Source of the DNA: Desulfovibrio cuneatus DSM 11391
Lineage (GTDB): Bacteria > Desulfobacterota > Desulfovibrionia > Desulfovibrionales > Desulfovibrionaceae
Reading direction: 5' to 3'
NCBI RefSeq assembly: GCF_000430005.1
Contig: NZ_KE387017.1
Coordinates: 253,715-317,714 of the forward strand
DNA length: 64,000 nucleotides
Part shown: piece after piece, positions 53,821 to 62,734 of the stretch
Numbering within the stretch: position 1 is the first letter of the stretch
How the letters are laid out: every line of letters starts with the position of its first letter
The notes under the pieces: generated by a model
The model's input: only the letters and a program-made list of their open reading frames with translations
The model's database searches: none
What the model was told of the DNA's origin: nothing
Position numbers and translations under genes: made by a program

Positions 53821-56664
53821 ATGGATACTGGAAGGCGTTCGGTTTCCTTGCAAATGGCTGTCACTGTGGCGGCAAGTGTCATCATGACAGTGATTGCTGT
53901 GCTGTTCATCGTGCATGGGTATTCTGGCTTAACGCAAAGCATTCTTTCCGCAACGGAAGTGAGTGTTGGGTATGCCACCAGGGCGGTGAACCAGTCGTTG
54001 GAAAAAACGTTGCTGCCAGCGGAATTTACCCTGCGCATGCTGCGCCAAACAGCCATTGGTGAAGCAAAAACCGTGGAAGAACGGCTGGAAATGCTGCCAG
54101 CGTTTGCGGAAGCATTGCGGGCTGCCCCCATAGCTGACGCGGTGTTTATGAGCTATGGGACAGACGAACTTTTTCTGCTACGCCGCTATGCCCAAAACCT
54201 AGGCGCCCTGCAATTACACGCCCCTGCGGGAAGCGTGTTCGTGTTGCAAACCAAAACCCTGAATGCTGAAAATACCTTTGTGCGTGAAATTCGTTATTAC
54301 GATGATAACCTCATGCTGCTGGGCACGCACACCACAGATACCTTTAATATTACCCCCAGAATGATGGCCTGGTATGAAGCGGCCATGAGCCATTCAGGCC
54401 CTACCACCACCAGGGCGTATGCCTTTGTAGACACTGGCGAGGTAGGCATAAGCATGGTGGAGGCAACTCCGGGGGGAGATGGTGTGCTGGGGGTGAATTT
54501 GCCCACCAGGAATATCAGTCAGTTGCTTGTGCGCCTGCGCATGACACCACACACGCAAATAGTGCTAGTAGATGACACCGGGCGTGTGGTGGCTGCCTCG
54601 GAAGCAGAAATGCTGGACACGCAATTGGTAGGAGATGATGGGGCTGTGCCCATTACGGCATTGCATCATGTTTTCTTTGAACAGCTTGCCACACAGCAAG
54701 AAACCACGGGGGTGCAACGCAATAGAAACGGCAGTCTGTTTGGCGCTGTTTCCCCCTTGCGTCAAATTTATGGAAATGAGCTGCGCATGCTCATGGTTAT
54801 TCCGGAAAACGAACTGCTGCTTATGGCGCGGGAAAGCCTGCCCCGCTATTTAATGCTTGCCTTTGGTACATTGCTGTTGGCAGTGATGACAGCATTAATA
54901 GCAGGGTGGTGGTTGGCCCGGCCCCTGGTCAATTTAGCCCAGCAGGTTGTTGCCTTGAGTGATTATGACTTCACAGCGCCAGTGCAGGTAAGCACACGGT
55001 TCAGGGAAGTGCGTCGCCTGGGCTTTGTGTTGCGTGACATGGCATCAGCCATACGGAGCATGCGGGAAATTTCGCGGATTTTGAACAGGGAGCCTAACCT
55101 GGAATATATGCTGGAAGCTGTGCTGGAACACCTGTTGCTTTTGGCGAAACGTTCTGCCGGGGCTGTTTATTTGCGTGGTTCAGGCAATAGTTTGCAAAAA
55201 TCGGCTGCCATGGGAAAAGACTTTCCTGAAGAGTTGCCCGTGGGGGACGCCCAGTGGCATAAAGAGGCCGTGCTGGCTGCATTCACCGCAACGCTGGGCA
55301 ACGACTATTTGTTTACCCCATTGCTCAACCGGGAAGGCACGCTGATTGGCGTATTGTGCATCGACTACCCCCGCGCCTTGCAGCAACAGGAAGGCACGCA
55401 CTTTGAGCAGCTCACACAATACCTTGAAGGAATTGCTGGTTCCGCTGCGGTGGCGGTGGAAATGCGCCAGCTTATTCTTACCCAAAAAGCCCTGCTGGAA
55501 GGCATTATAAGCCTGATGGCAGACGCTATTGATGCGAAGTCGTTGCACACTGGCGGGCACTGCCGCCGGGTGCCGGAACTTGCCTGCATGATTCTGGAAG
55601 CCATAAAAACCTCTCAGCAGGCACCTTTTACCACGTTTTCCCTTTCCCCGGATCAGGAAGAAGAATTCCGGGTTGCGGCATGGCTGCATGACCTGGGGAA
55701 AGTGACGACCCCGGAATATGTGGTGGATAAGGCCACAAAACTGGAAACACTGTATAACCGCATTCATGAAATTCGCATGCGTTATGAGGTACTGCACCGT
55801 GATGCGCTTATTCAATGCCAGCAGCGCATGTTGCAGGACGCTGCCCCGGAAGAAGCCTTACAGGAATGCCAGCAAACACAGGCCCGGCTGCAAGAAGAAT
55901 TTGCCTTTGTGGCCCGGTGTAATATTGGAGCAGAGTCCATGCGGGATGAAGATATGGCCCGCTTGCATGACATAGCCAGGCAAACCTGGGTGCGGCATTT
56001 TGACAGTTCCCTTGGCCTTTCGCGCGATGAGCAAAAGCGTAACCTTGCGGCACATACCCCGCCGCCGCCAGTGGAAGAACCCCTGCTGGCAGACAAGCCC
56101 TGGCATGTTGTGCCCTGGGGCAAGGTAGTGCCCCCTGTGTGCAAAGATGACCCAAAGAATATTTGGGGGTTTGATATGAAGATTCCTGAATGTATGTATA
56201 ATTACGGTGAATTGTATAATTTGTGCATACGTTTTGGGACTCTTACGGCTGAAGAGCGCTTCAAGATTAATGACCACGTGGTGCAAACCATTTGTATGCT
56301 TTCAAGCCTGCCCTGGCCGCCAACCCTGGATAATGTGCCCCGCATTGCCGGGGGCCACCATGAGATGCTTGTGGGCAATGGCTACCCGCAGCAACTGGAG
56401 GCAGAAGAAATGGGCCTGCTGGAACGGATTATGACAATAGCAGACATTTTTGAAGCTCTTACGGCCCCGGACAGACCCTATAAAGAAGGGAAAACACTGC
56501 GCCAGGCCCTGGGAATTCTTGCAGATATGGTGCGTAAAGGAAACCTGGATAAAGATATTTATAACCTCTTCGTGCGGGAAAAAATCTATCTCGCCTATGC
56601 CAAAAAGTTTGTGAAACCGGAACAGATTGATAATGTGGCAGGCGAGGAGTTTATGGTGCCGTAA
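53821..56664 (+). CDS. Membrane HD-GYP protein with Cache-like sensor, HAMP and GAF
   Basis: 947 residues. Membrane segment 12-34, periplasmic sensor 35-342, second segment 343-365 (LMLAFGTLLLAVMTALIAGWW), HAMP to about 420, GAF-like 440-580, HD-GYP 577-947. HD-GYP enzymes hydrolyse cyclic di-GMP. Seen: HTGGHCRRV (577), HDLGK (623), HHEMLVGNGYP (846). The gap HDLGK-HHE is about 223 residues, against roughly 60 in RpfG-type domains, so there is an insertion of about 160 residues. ATG at 53821 follows GGGGG; longer frames lack a site. Confidence 0.92.
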   Translation: MDTGRRSVSLQMAVTVAASVIMTVIAVLFIVHGYSGLTQSILSATEVSVGYATRAVNQSLEKTLLPAEFTLRMLRQTAIGEAKTVEERLEMLPAFAEALRAAPIADAVFMSYGTDELFLLRRYAQNLGALQLHAPAGSVFVLQTKTLNAENTFVREIRYYDDNLMLLGTHTTDTFNITPRMMAWYEAAMSHSGPTTTRAYAFVDTGEVGISMVEATPGGDGVLGVNLPTRNISQLLVRLRMTPHTQIVLVDDTGRVVAASEAEMLDTQLVGDDGAVPITALHHVFFEQLATQQETTGVQRNRNGSLFGAVSPLRQIYGNELRMLMVIPENELLLMARESLPRYLMLAFGTLLLAVMTALIAGWWLARPLVNLAQQVVALSDYDFTAPVQVSTRFREVRRLGFVLRDMASAIRSMREISRILNREPNLEYMLEAVLEHLLLLAKRSAGAVYLRGSGNSLQKSAAMGKDFPEELPVGDAQWHKEAVLAAFTATLGNDYLFTPLLNREGTLIGVLCIDYPRALQQQEGTHFEQLTQYLEGIAGSAAVAVEMRQLILTQKALLEGIISLMADAIDAKSLHTGGHCRRVPELACMILEAIKTSQQAPFTTFSLSPDQEEEFRVAAWLHDLGKVTTPEYVVDKATKLETLYNRIHEIRMRYEVLHRDALIQCQQRMLQDAAPEEALQECQQTQARLQEEFAFVARCNIGAESMRDEDMARLHDIARQTWVRHFDSSLGLSRDEQKRNLAAHTPPPPVEEPLLADKPWHVVPWGKVVPPVCKDDPKNIWGFDMKIPECMYNYGELYNLCIRFGTLTAEERFKINDHVVQTICMLSSLPWPPTLDNVPRIAGGHHEMLVGNGYPQQLEAEEMGLLERIMTIADIFEALTAPDRPYKEGKTLRQALGILADMVRKGNLDKDIYNLFVREKIYLAYAKKFVKPEQIDNVAGEEFMVP

Positions 56665-56690
56665 AGAATAACGAGAGTTAATTGTGGGAT

Positions 56691-56872
56691 GGATTTACTT
56701 GGGGAGGCAGAGCCTCCCCAAGTAAATCCGCCAAGAGCATGATTGGCTCGGCCCTTCCTGAGCCTCGGGCTTCGGCTCCCGCCATGTGGGCGGTTCTCAA
56801 TTGTGCCTCCTGCACAATTGTCCTCTTGGAACGCCGATGCGGGGGCAGGGGGAATGATCCCCCAATACAAGT
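56691..56872. repeat. family C nested-hairpin element, copy C3 (includes HD-GYP terminator)
   Basis: GGATTTACTTGGGGAGGC-AGA-GCCTCCCCAAGTAAATCC (56691-56729, 18-bp perfect stem), 27 bases after the HD-GYP stop. CGGGCTTCGGCTCCCG, CAATTGTGCCTCCTGCACAATTG and GGGGGAATGATCCCCC follow, in the same order of hairpins as copy C1. Confidence 0.75.
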
Positions 56873-56896
56873 CAATGCGCAGTTAAAGGCTATTGA

Positions 56897-57022
56897 GGAA
56901 ACGGTGAGTTTTTGTGTTTGGCTAGGCACGAGCCATTTTTAAAGGGGGGCTGGACTTCTTTGGTCCTGCCCCCCTTTAAAAATGGCGAGTAACACCGCAA
57001 AACACAAAAACTCACCGTTTCC
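56897..57022. repeat. family A palindromic element, copy A7, ending in the glnN stop codon
   Basis: Both arms read GGAAACGGTGAGTTTTTGTG (5' on each strand), sharing the same departures from other copies. The inner stem is GCCATTTTTAAAGGGGGGC and its complement. The last C (57022) is also the first base of CTA, the glnN stop on the minus strand. Confidence 0.9.
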
Positions 57023-59226
57023 TAATAGATCCAGAGAAGCTCGCGGTATTTGGGCAAAGGCCAGCGGGCGTCGTCCACAAGGCTTTCCAGGGCATCTGCC
57101 TCAGCCCGGCAAGCCGTCATTACAGGCAGGAGCAGGTCGCGGCAAAAACGAGCTTTTTCCACCACAGACCCTTTAATTTCCATGCACCGGGGCAGCTCTT
57201 CATCCAGCCTGTCCAGGGCAATCATCAGGTCGCGCACATGGCGGTTCACGCGGTCAAGCTGCAACTGGTGCGTTTCCCACACCCCTTCATCGCATCCTGC
57301 CTTGCGCAATGACCCAATGGTTTCCGCCAGCTTACGCTGCCAGGAAAGGGAAGGGGGCAGAATAAGGGTGCGCCCCATTTCCAGGGCCACCTGGGCTTCA
57401 ATCATGAGCACTGTAATGTATTCGTCCAGCAAAATGTCGCGGCGTGAATGGACTTCACGCGGGGAAAGCACCCCGTAGCGGCTCAGCAGGGCAATGTGTT
57501 CGTCTGTGTTAAAAAGCTCAATGGCATCCACGGAATTGCGCAGGTTGGGCAGGCCGCGTTTTTCAGCCTCTTTGGGCCAGGCTGTGCTGTAGCTGTCTCC
57601 TGCAAACAGTACCGGGGCATGGGCGGCAAACTCTTCACGCAACAGTTTGTTCACGGCATCAAGGAACGGGGTGCCTTCTGCCACAGCCGCTTCCAGAATG
57701 GTTGCATAGGCGTCCAGTGCTTCCGTCACGGCCGTGTTCACAAGGAACGTAATGGGGGCAGCACTTTGCAGGGAGCCGGGGGAGCGAAACTCAAACTTGT
57801 TCCCCGTAAACGCCACAGGAGAGGTGCGGTTTCTGTCTGTGGCATCGCGCGGCAGTGCGGGCAGTGCGCTTACACCAATGCGCATAAATTCGCGCTGTTT
57901 TCCCTTGCTTTGGGTGCCGGCAATAATGCCTTCCACCACTTCCATAAGTTCATTGCCCAGGAACATGGAAAGAATGGCCGGGGGCGCTTCGTGGGCGCCA
58001 AGGCGGTGGTCGTTGCTGGCCGTGGCGGAACCGATGCGAATGAGGGAAGCATACTTGTGCACGGCACGGGCTGTGGCACACAGGTACACAAGGAACTGGG
58101 CATTTTCCTGTGGTGTATCACCGGGGTCCAGCAGGTTGTTGCCCTCGGAATCTTGTAGCGACCAGTTGTTGTGCTTGCCGCTGCCGTTTACCCCTTTGAA
58201 GGGCTTTTCATGGAGCAGGCACACCATGCCGTGGTCACGGGCCACACCGCGCAAAATTTCCATAATGAGCATGTTGTGGTCAATGGCAATGTTGGCTTCT
58301 TCATACAGCGGGGCCAGCTCAAACTGGGCCGGGGCCACTTCGTTGTGGCGTGTTTTCAGGGGAATGCCCAGGCGGTACAGGCGCTTTTCCACGTCCATCA
58401 TAAAAGCCAGAATACGCCCGCGAATGCTGCCGTAGTAGTGGTCGCCCATTTCCTGGCCCTTGGGGGGGCGTGCGCCAAACAGGGTGCGCCCTGTGTTTAC
58501 CAGGTCGGGGCGCTGCAAAAAGAATTGGCGGTCAATTAAGAAATATTCCTGCTCAATGCCCAGGGCCACGTTCACGTGGGTGGCGCGGTTGTTGCCAAAC
58601 AGGCGCAAAATACGCAAAGCCTGCTGGGAAAGTGCCTGGGTGGAGCGCAAAAGCGGGGTTTTACGGTCCAGGCATTCCCCGGTGTAGGAACAGAACGCCG
58701 TGGGAATGCACAGGGTTTTGCCGTTAAGGCTTTCCTTCAAAAATACAGGGGAGCGCGGATCCCATGCGGTGTACCCCCGTGCTTCAAAGGTGGTGCGAAT
58801 GCCGCCAGAAGGAAAGGACGAAGCGTCGGATTCTCCCTTAATAAGCATTTTACCCGAAAATTCGTTAATGATTCTACCAGGGCCACTGGGGGTTAAAAAG
58901 GCATCATGCTTTTCTGCGGTAAGGCCTGTCATGGGCTGGAACCAGTGGGTGTAGTGGGTGGTTCCTTTGTTCACTGCCCATTCTTTCATGGCATTGGCAA
59001 CAATGTCAGCCAATTGCGGGTCAAGGGGGGTGCCTTCATGAATGGTGGCCTGGAGCCGCTGGAACACGTTGGCAGGCAGGTAGCTGCGCATGGTCTCTTC
59101 GCCGAACACCAGTTCTCCGTATATTTCTTCCAACGGGGCAGCTTGGTAGTCAATATTCTTATTGAGGGGGCGGGTAGAGGCAATGTGGGAAATGGTGCTT
59201 TGACGCAAGGCATTACGCGTACTCAT
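57022..59226 (-). CDS. glnN: Type III glutamine synthetase (GlnN)
   Basis: 734 residues, the length of GSIII, a dodecameric enzyme making glutamine from glutamate and ammonia. GSIII marks: FPSGGIRTTFEARGYTAWDP, CIPTAFCSYTGECLDRKTPLL, NVALGIEQEYFLID, NEVAPAQFELAPLYEEANIAIDHN, LHEKPFKGVNGSGKHNNWSL (ATP site), and NKFEFRSPGS. GSIII is not adenylylated like GSI, so it is controlled differently. GGAG stands before ATG, and a palindrome GGCATAG-N5-CTATGCC (59260-59278) lies 34 bases upstream of the start. Confidence 0.95.
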   Translation of the reverse strand: MSTRNALRQSTISHIASTRPLNKNIDYQAAPLEEIYGELVFGEETMRSYLPANVFQRLQATIHEGTPLDPQLADIVANAMKEWAVNKGTTHYTHWFQPMTGLTAEKHDAFLTPSGPGRIINEFSGKMLIKGESDASSFPSGGIRTTFEARGYTAWDPRSPVFLKESLNGKTLCIPTAFCSYTGECLDRKTPLLRSTQALSQQALRILRLFGNNRATHVNVALGIEQEYFLIDRQFFLQRPDLVNTGRTLFGARPPKGQEMGDHYYGSIRGRILAFMMDVEKRLYRLGIPLKTRHNEVAPAQFELAPLYEEANIAIDHNMLIMEILRGVARDHGMVCLLHEKPFKGVNGSGKHNNWSLQDSEGNNLLDPGDTPQENAQFLVYLCATARAVHKYASLIRIGSATASNDHRLGAHEAPPAILSMFLGNELMEVVEGIIAGTQSKGKQREFMRIGVSALPALPRDATDRNRTSPVAFTGNKFEFRSPGSLQSAAPITFLVNTAVTEALDAYATILEAAVAEGTPFLDAVNKLLREEFAAHAPVLFAGDSYSTAWPKEAEKRGLPNLRNSVDAIELFNTDEHIALLSRYGVLSPREVHSRRDILLDEYITVLMIEAQVALEMGRTLILPPSLSWQRKLAETIGSLRKAGCDEGVWETHQLQLDRVNRHVRDLMIALDRLDEELPRCMEIKGSVVEKARFCRDLLLPVMTACRAEADALESLVDDARWPLPKYRELLWIY

Positions 59227-59292
59227 GGGGGCATTCTCCGAAGGTTTCCGGTTGCGTAGGGCATAGCTTTCCTATGCCAAGCAATTCATTTT

Positions 59293-59417
59293 GGAAACGC
59301 TGAGTTATTCCGTGTTGCTGTGTTTCTCAGGTTTTTTGCAACGGGGCAGGGCCAAAGAGCCCATCACCCGTTGCAAAAAAAGCTCGTGCCTTGCCAAACG
59401 AAAAACTGAGCGTTTCC
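59293..59417. repeat. family A palindromic element, copy A8
   Basis: Arms GGAAACGCTGAGTTATTCCG and, other strand, GGAAACGCTCAGTTTTTCG. The inner stem is TTTTTTGCAACGGG / CCCGTTGCAAAAAA with AGGGCC..AAGAGCCC near the tip. It lies upstream of glnN, between glnN and rlpA, not at a stop codon. Confidence 0.85.
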
Positions 59418-59574
59418 TCAATGTCATTTAATAGTTCGTTACTTAAATCTTTGTGCGGGGGCCGTCAATGTCTCTTTGGTCCGGCGGGCCGTGTAACGGT
59501 GTGCAAAAGCAAGAAACTCCCCGCAAGCACGTGCTTGTGGAGAGTTTGAATATGCAGAACAAAAAACACGAGAA

Positions 59575-60414
59575 TTACTTGACAGGGGAAACAGTGACAC
59601 GGCGCTGGTTGGTTGCCTTTACCCCGCTGGCACTGGTCTGTTTTTTGGCAAGGGCCACTGTTGTTTTGGCCTTTTTGGTTTTAGCGGGCTTTTTGGGGCT
59701 GCGCAGCATAAAGGTGTTTCCGTCTTTGGAAGCTTCAATAATAGTCGCTTCGGAAAGCAGTGTTTTGCCTGTTCCCCGTGCCTTGCGGGCCTGCTTGAAT
59801 GATTTGAAGGGGCCAAGGGCCACAATGGCGTTATTTTTTGCAGATGAGGTGGAATGCATAATTTTCAGCGGCTTACCTTGCATTTTTGTTTGCAGGGCCT
59901 GCAATTGTTTTTGGGCCTTTGCTTCGGGCAGGGCGGGGGTAAGGCGCAGGTAAAAGGCGTTTTCCTGGTCAATGGGGGTGCCGTCTGGTTTACTTACCAC
60001 TTCAATGGCGGCCCGGCCCACGCCAAGGGCCATAAGTCCCAAAGACTTTGCGGCCCGTTTGGAAACGTCCACCAGTCTGTTTCCGCCAAAGGGGCCCCTG
60101 TCAGTCACTTCCACAAGCACATGGCTGTTGTTGTTCAGGGAATACACGCGGAGTACAGTGCCAAAGGGCAGGTTGGGGTGGGCTGCGGTAAAGTCGTTCT
60201 GGTCGTAGGTGCGCCCGCTAGCGGTGCGTTTACCGTGAAATTCTTCGCCATACCAGGAAATTTTACCGGCTTTGTTGCTGCTGGTATTGGCGTTAGCAGT
60301 TAGGGGAACAAGGCACAGGGTAACTGCACAGGCCAGGGAACAAAGGCGAAAGACAACGCCATGGAAAACACCTAGGCTGCGCCCGGTGCTGCGGGGAAAT
60401 GCGATATGTTTCAT
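59575..60414 (-). CDS. rlpA: RlpA-family septal-ring lytic transglycosylase
   Basis: 279 residues with a signal peptide (LCSLACAVTLCLVPLTANA). The double-psi barrel follows: GKISWYGEEFHGKRTASGRTYDQNDFTAAHPNLPFGTVLRVYSLNN, VEVTDRGPFGGNRLVDVSKRAAKSLGL. It cleaves denuded peptidoglycan at the division site. Its C-terminal 130 residues replace the usual SPOR domain by a region with KIMHSTSSAKNNAIVALGPFKSFKQARKAR, which may be a diverged SPOR, and a very basic tail. The start at 60414 has no ribosome site. Confidence 0.88.
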   Translation of the reverse strand: MKHIAFPRSTGRSLGVFHGVVFRLCSLACAVTLCLVPLTANANTSSNKAGKISWYGEEFHGKRTASGRTYDQNDFTAAHPNLPFGTVLRVYSLNNNSHVLVEVTDRGPFGGNRLVDVSKRAAKSLGLMALGVGRAAIEVVSKPDGTPIDQENAFYLRLTPALPEAKAQKQLQALQTKMQGKPLKIMHSTSSAKNNAIVALGPFKSFKQARKARGTGKTLLSEATIIEASKDGNTFMLRSPKKPAKTKKAKTTVALAKKQTSASGVKATNQRRVTVSPVK

Positions 60415-60830
60415 AAGGTCAAATGGCTGGCCTGGCGCGAAAAGCAAGCATGAAGCTGCAATCCACTTCCACCGGAATGTTCCGGTGTCCCAACTGGGAA
60501 CAGGGCCTTTTTGTTTGGCAAGCACAGGCGTTATTGAATAAAACCAGGGGCAGGGGCATGCAAAAACACAGTGTTACTGGGCCTGCCTGCCTGTGCGCTT
60601 TTTATTGAAACTGTACATGCAGTATACCGGGGGGGCAGGGCTGAGGCAATCTTTTTTTAATTCAATAAAATCGGTGTGGTAACGTATTTAATAGTGAATT
60701 TGAAAATTTAGTCAAGCAATTGGGTAACTTCTTGGGCTGATGTTATTTTATTCTTTTTTGTGTCTTGCAGGGCAGTGGGAAATGGCTTCAGTACCATGTT
60801 TGCATTTGGCTTATGCCCAGGAATGAACCG
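60415..60830. other. intergenic region upstream of rlpA
   Basis: CACCGGAA-TG-TTCCGGTG (60470-60487) is a perfect small hairpin. 60650-60770 is AT-rich. No gene is supported. Confidence 0.4.
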
Positions 60831-61502
60831 TTACACAAAGCCCTCCATGAATACAAGGGAAGCCGGGGAAAGCACCAAAGCCGGGCGGCTTAGTCCTTTG
60901 CCTTGGGTTTCTTCCTTGGGAATGCGGTGTATGGAATTGGCTTCGCCGCTGGCATCGTGCAGCAGCAGGGTGTTACCTTCCACGCCTGCAATGGTTGTCC
61001 AGTGGGAAACCACGGGCAGGGGCACCCCCGGTAAAAAACGGTGAAAGCGCACAATGGCGGCCCGCCTGGTGGCTGTGGGGCAAAACCAGGCGTGCAGGTG
61101 TTGCCACAACACGCCGTTAAGGGCGGCATTTACGGGGTTGTGGCACTGTTCCTGGGTGGTGTCTTCATCCAGCATGAAAAAAAGGGGATTTTCTTCCACC
61201 TCTTCCACACCAATGCGTTGGGGGCGGGGGATAAGGCATTGGGAAAAGGGTTGCTCCACAAGGCAGGGCAATGGTTTGTGGCAGCACCAGCGTTCCAGCA
61301 TATAGCGCACAACCCAGTAGTGGTCTGTGTGGTTGCGTAAAAAGGCGCGCCAGGCCGGGGGGTGGGCGGCAACTGCTTCCATACTATACAAATAAATGTG
61401 GCGCGCCTGTTCCAGCCCCAGGTTGTGGCACAGGGAAAGGGCGTTGATAACGGCATAAATGCCACATGCGTAGTCGAGGGTGCCTTGTAAATAACGGCGC
61501 AT
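60831..61502 (-). CDS. Papain/C39-like cysteine peptidase-fold protein
   Basis: 223 residues, no signal peptide. LQGTLDYACGIYAVINALSLCHNLG at 4-28 places Cys13 before a helix as in C39 and papain-like peptidases. VSHWTTIAGVEGNTLLLHDASG at about 180-200 supplies His and Asp. This is the order Cys-His-Asp of the fold. About 100 residues between them contain YWVVRYMLERWCC. No transporter with a double-glycine leader substrate adjoins, so it is not a bacteriocin exporter domain. It may process a protein or be a toxin or immunity-type enzyme; the function is unknown. ATG at 61502 follows AAGG. Confidence 0.7.
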   Translation of the reverse strand: MRRYLQGTLDYACGIYAVINALSLCHNLGLEQARHIYLYSMEAVAAHPPAWRAFLRNHTDHYWVVRYMLERWCCHKPLPCLVEQPFSQCLIPRPQRIGVEEVEENPLFFMLDEDTTQEQCHNPVNAALNGVLWQHLHAWFCPTATRRAAIVRFHRFLPGVPLPVVSHWTTIAGVEGNTLLLHDASGEANSIHRIPKEETQGKGLSRPALVLSPASLVFMEGFV

Positions 61503-61711
61503 GGCAAACCTTGCGGGAAATGGCCAGCAGCAACAGGTGGGTGGCTGGGTTAGGGGGTGAACTGCCAGATACTGGACGAAATATGGTGTGTGTTGTAGCG
61601 CCTTCTGTAAGCGGGGGCAAGGTGTAAGAAGGATAAAAGAATAAATTCGTGCTGGACAGGGCGGCAAGAAGTGGCTATGCTTACTGAAATACTATATGCG
61701 GATTTATTGAT

Positions 61712-62563
61712 ATGAAAACCATTGTTGACCCACTTCTTTTGCAAAACCAGTGCCTTGCATGGCGTGGTGAAGGCAAAAGCATTGCCGTTGTTCCCACCAT
61801 GGGGTTTTTCCATGCGGGGCATGAGTCGCTTATGCGCCAGGCCCGTACCCTGGCAGACAAGCTTGTGGTAACGCTGTTTGTAAACCCCAGCCAGTTTGGG
61901 CCGGGGGAAGATTTAGGCGCATACCCCAGGAAGCTGGAACAAGATGCAGCCATTGCCCAGGGCCATGGGGCAGATGTTTTGTTTACCCCTGCGGCGGAAG
62001 AAATGTATGCCCCAGGCCATTCCACGTGGGTGGAGGTGGGGGGCGTAAGCCAAGGCCTTTGCGGGGCTTCCCGGCCCGGCCATTTTCGTGGTGTAACCAC
62101 GGTGGTGGCCAAGTTGTTTTCCTTATGCCAGCCCACAGTGGCGGTGTTTGGGGAAAAAGACTGGCAGCAACTTGCCGTTATTCGCCGCATGGTGCGTGAC
62201 TTGTTCCTGCCTGTTTCCATTGTGGGCATGCCTATTTTTCGTGAAGCAGACGGCCTTGCCATGAGTTCACGCAACGCCTACCTTACCCCGGCGGAACGGG
62301 CCGAGGCTGTGCATATTTCCCATGGTGTGTTCCTGGCCCGCAAGCTTGCCTTGCAAGGGGCCTCCATTCCCGAGGTAAAGGCCGGGGTGCTGACCTACTG
62401 GAACACGCACCTGCCCTTGGGCTCCCTTGATTATTTGCAGTTTGTGCACCCTGAAACAATGCAGCCAGTGGAAAATTTTTCCACACCGGTGCTGGTGGCG
62501 GTAGCCATGAAGGTGGGCAAGGCGCGGCTTATTGACAATTGCCTTATTGCCCCGGTTGCCTAG
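61712..62563 (+). CDS. panC: Pantoate-beta-alanine ligase
   Basis: Joins pantoate and beta-alanine (from PanD) with ATP. 283 residues: VVPTMGFFHAGHESLMRQA (HxGH nucleotide motif), LFVNPSQFGPGEDLGAYPR, GHFRGVTTVVAKLFSLCQP, FGEKDWQQLAVIRRM, GMPIFREADGLAMSSRNAYL (KMSKS-equivalent region). No clear ribosome site. Its TAG stop is followed directly by a family A arm. It is divergent from the C39-like gene. Confidence 0.95.
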   Translation: MKTIVDPLLLQNQCLAWRGEGKSIAVVPTMGFFHAGHESLMRQARTLADKLVVTLFVNPSQFGPGEDLGAYPRKLEQDAAIAQGHGADVLFTPAAEEMYAPGHSTWVEVGGVSQGLCGASRPGHFRGVTTVVAKLFSLCQPTVAVFGEKDWQQLAVIRRMVRDLFLPVSIVGMPIFREADGLAMSSRNAYLTPAERAEAVHISHGVFLARKLALQGASIPEVKAGVLTYWNTHLPLGSLDYLQFVHPETMQPVENFSTPVLVAVAMKVGKARLIDNCLIAPVA

Positions 62564-62638
62564 GGAAACGTTGATTTATTCCGTTTGGCGGCGTTATGTC
62601 TCTAAAGCCGACGGCAGTCGCGAGCATAGCGAGCTGTA
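62564..62638. repeat. family A element, body type, copy A9, starting at the panC stop codon
   Basis: The panC stop TAG is followed at once by GGAAACGTTGATTTATTCCG, then CTCTAAAGCCGACGGCAGTCG and GAGCATAGCGAGCTGTAAG. The right half is missing or decayed. Confidence 0.75.
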
Positions 62639-62734
62639 AGTATTTCGTTTTGCTTGGCTGGGGGCACCGTTGCAAGCCTGGCCCGAACATTGCATTTGCA
62701 CTGGATACCATTATTTCAATTTTGAGGAGCCCTT

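Noticed and set aside
59227-59292. sigma-54 promoter before glnN
   Set aside because: TTGGCA occurs, but the GC of the -12 element is not at the required spacing.
60831-61502. C39 domain of a bacteriocin exporter
   Set aside because: No membrane or ATPase domain and no double-glycine leader peptide gene nearby.
62564-62734. SAM riboswitch upstream of metK
   Set aside because: The space is taken by a family A element remnant; no SAM-I, SAM-II or SAM-IV consensus is present.
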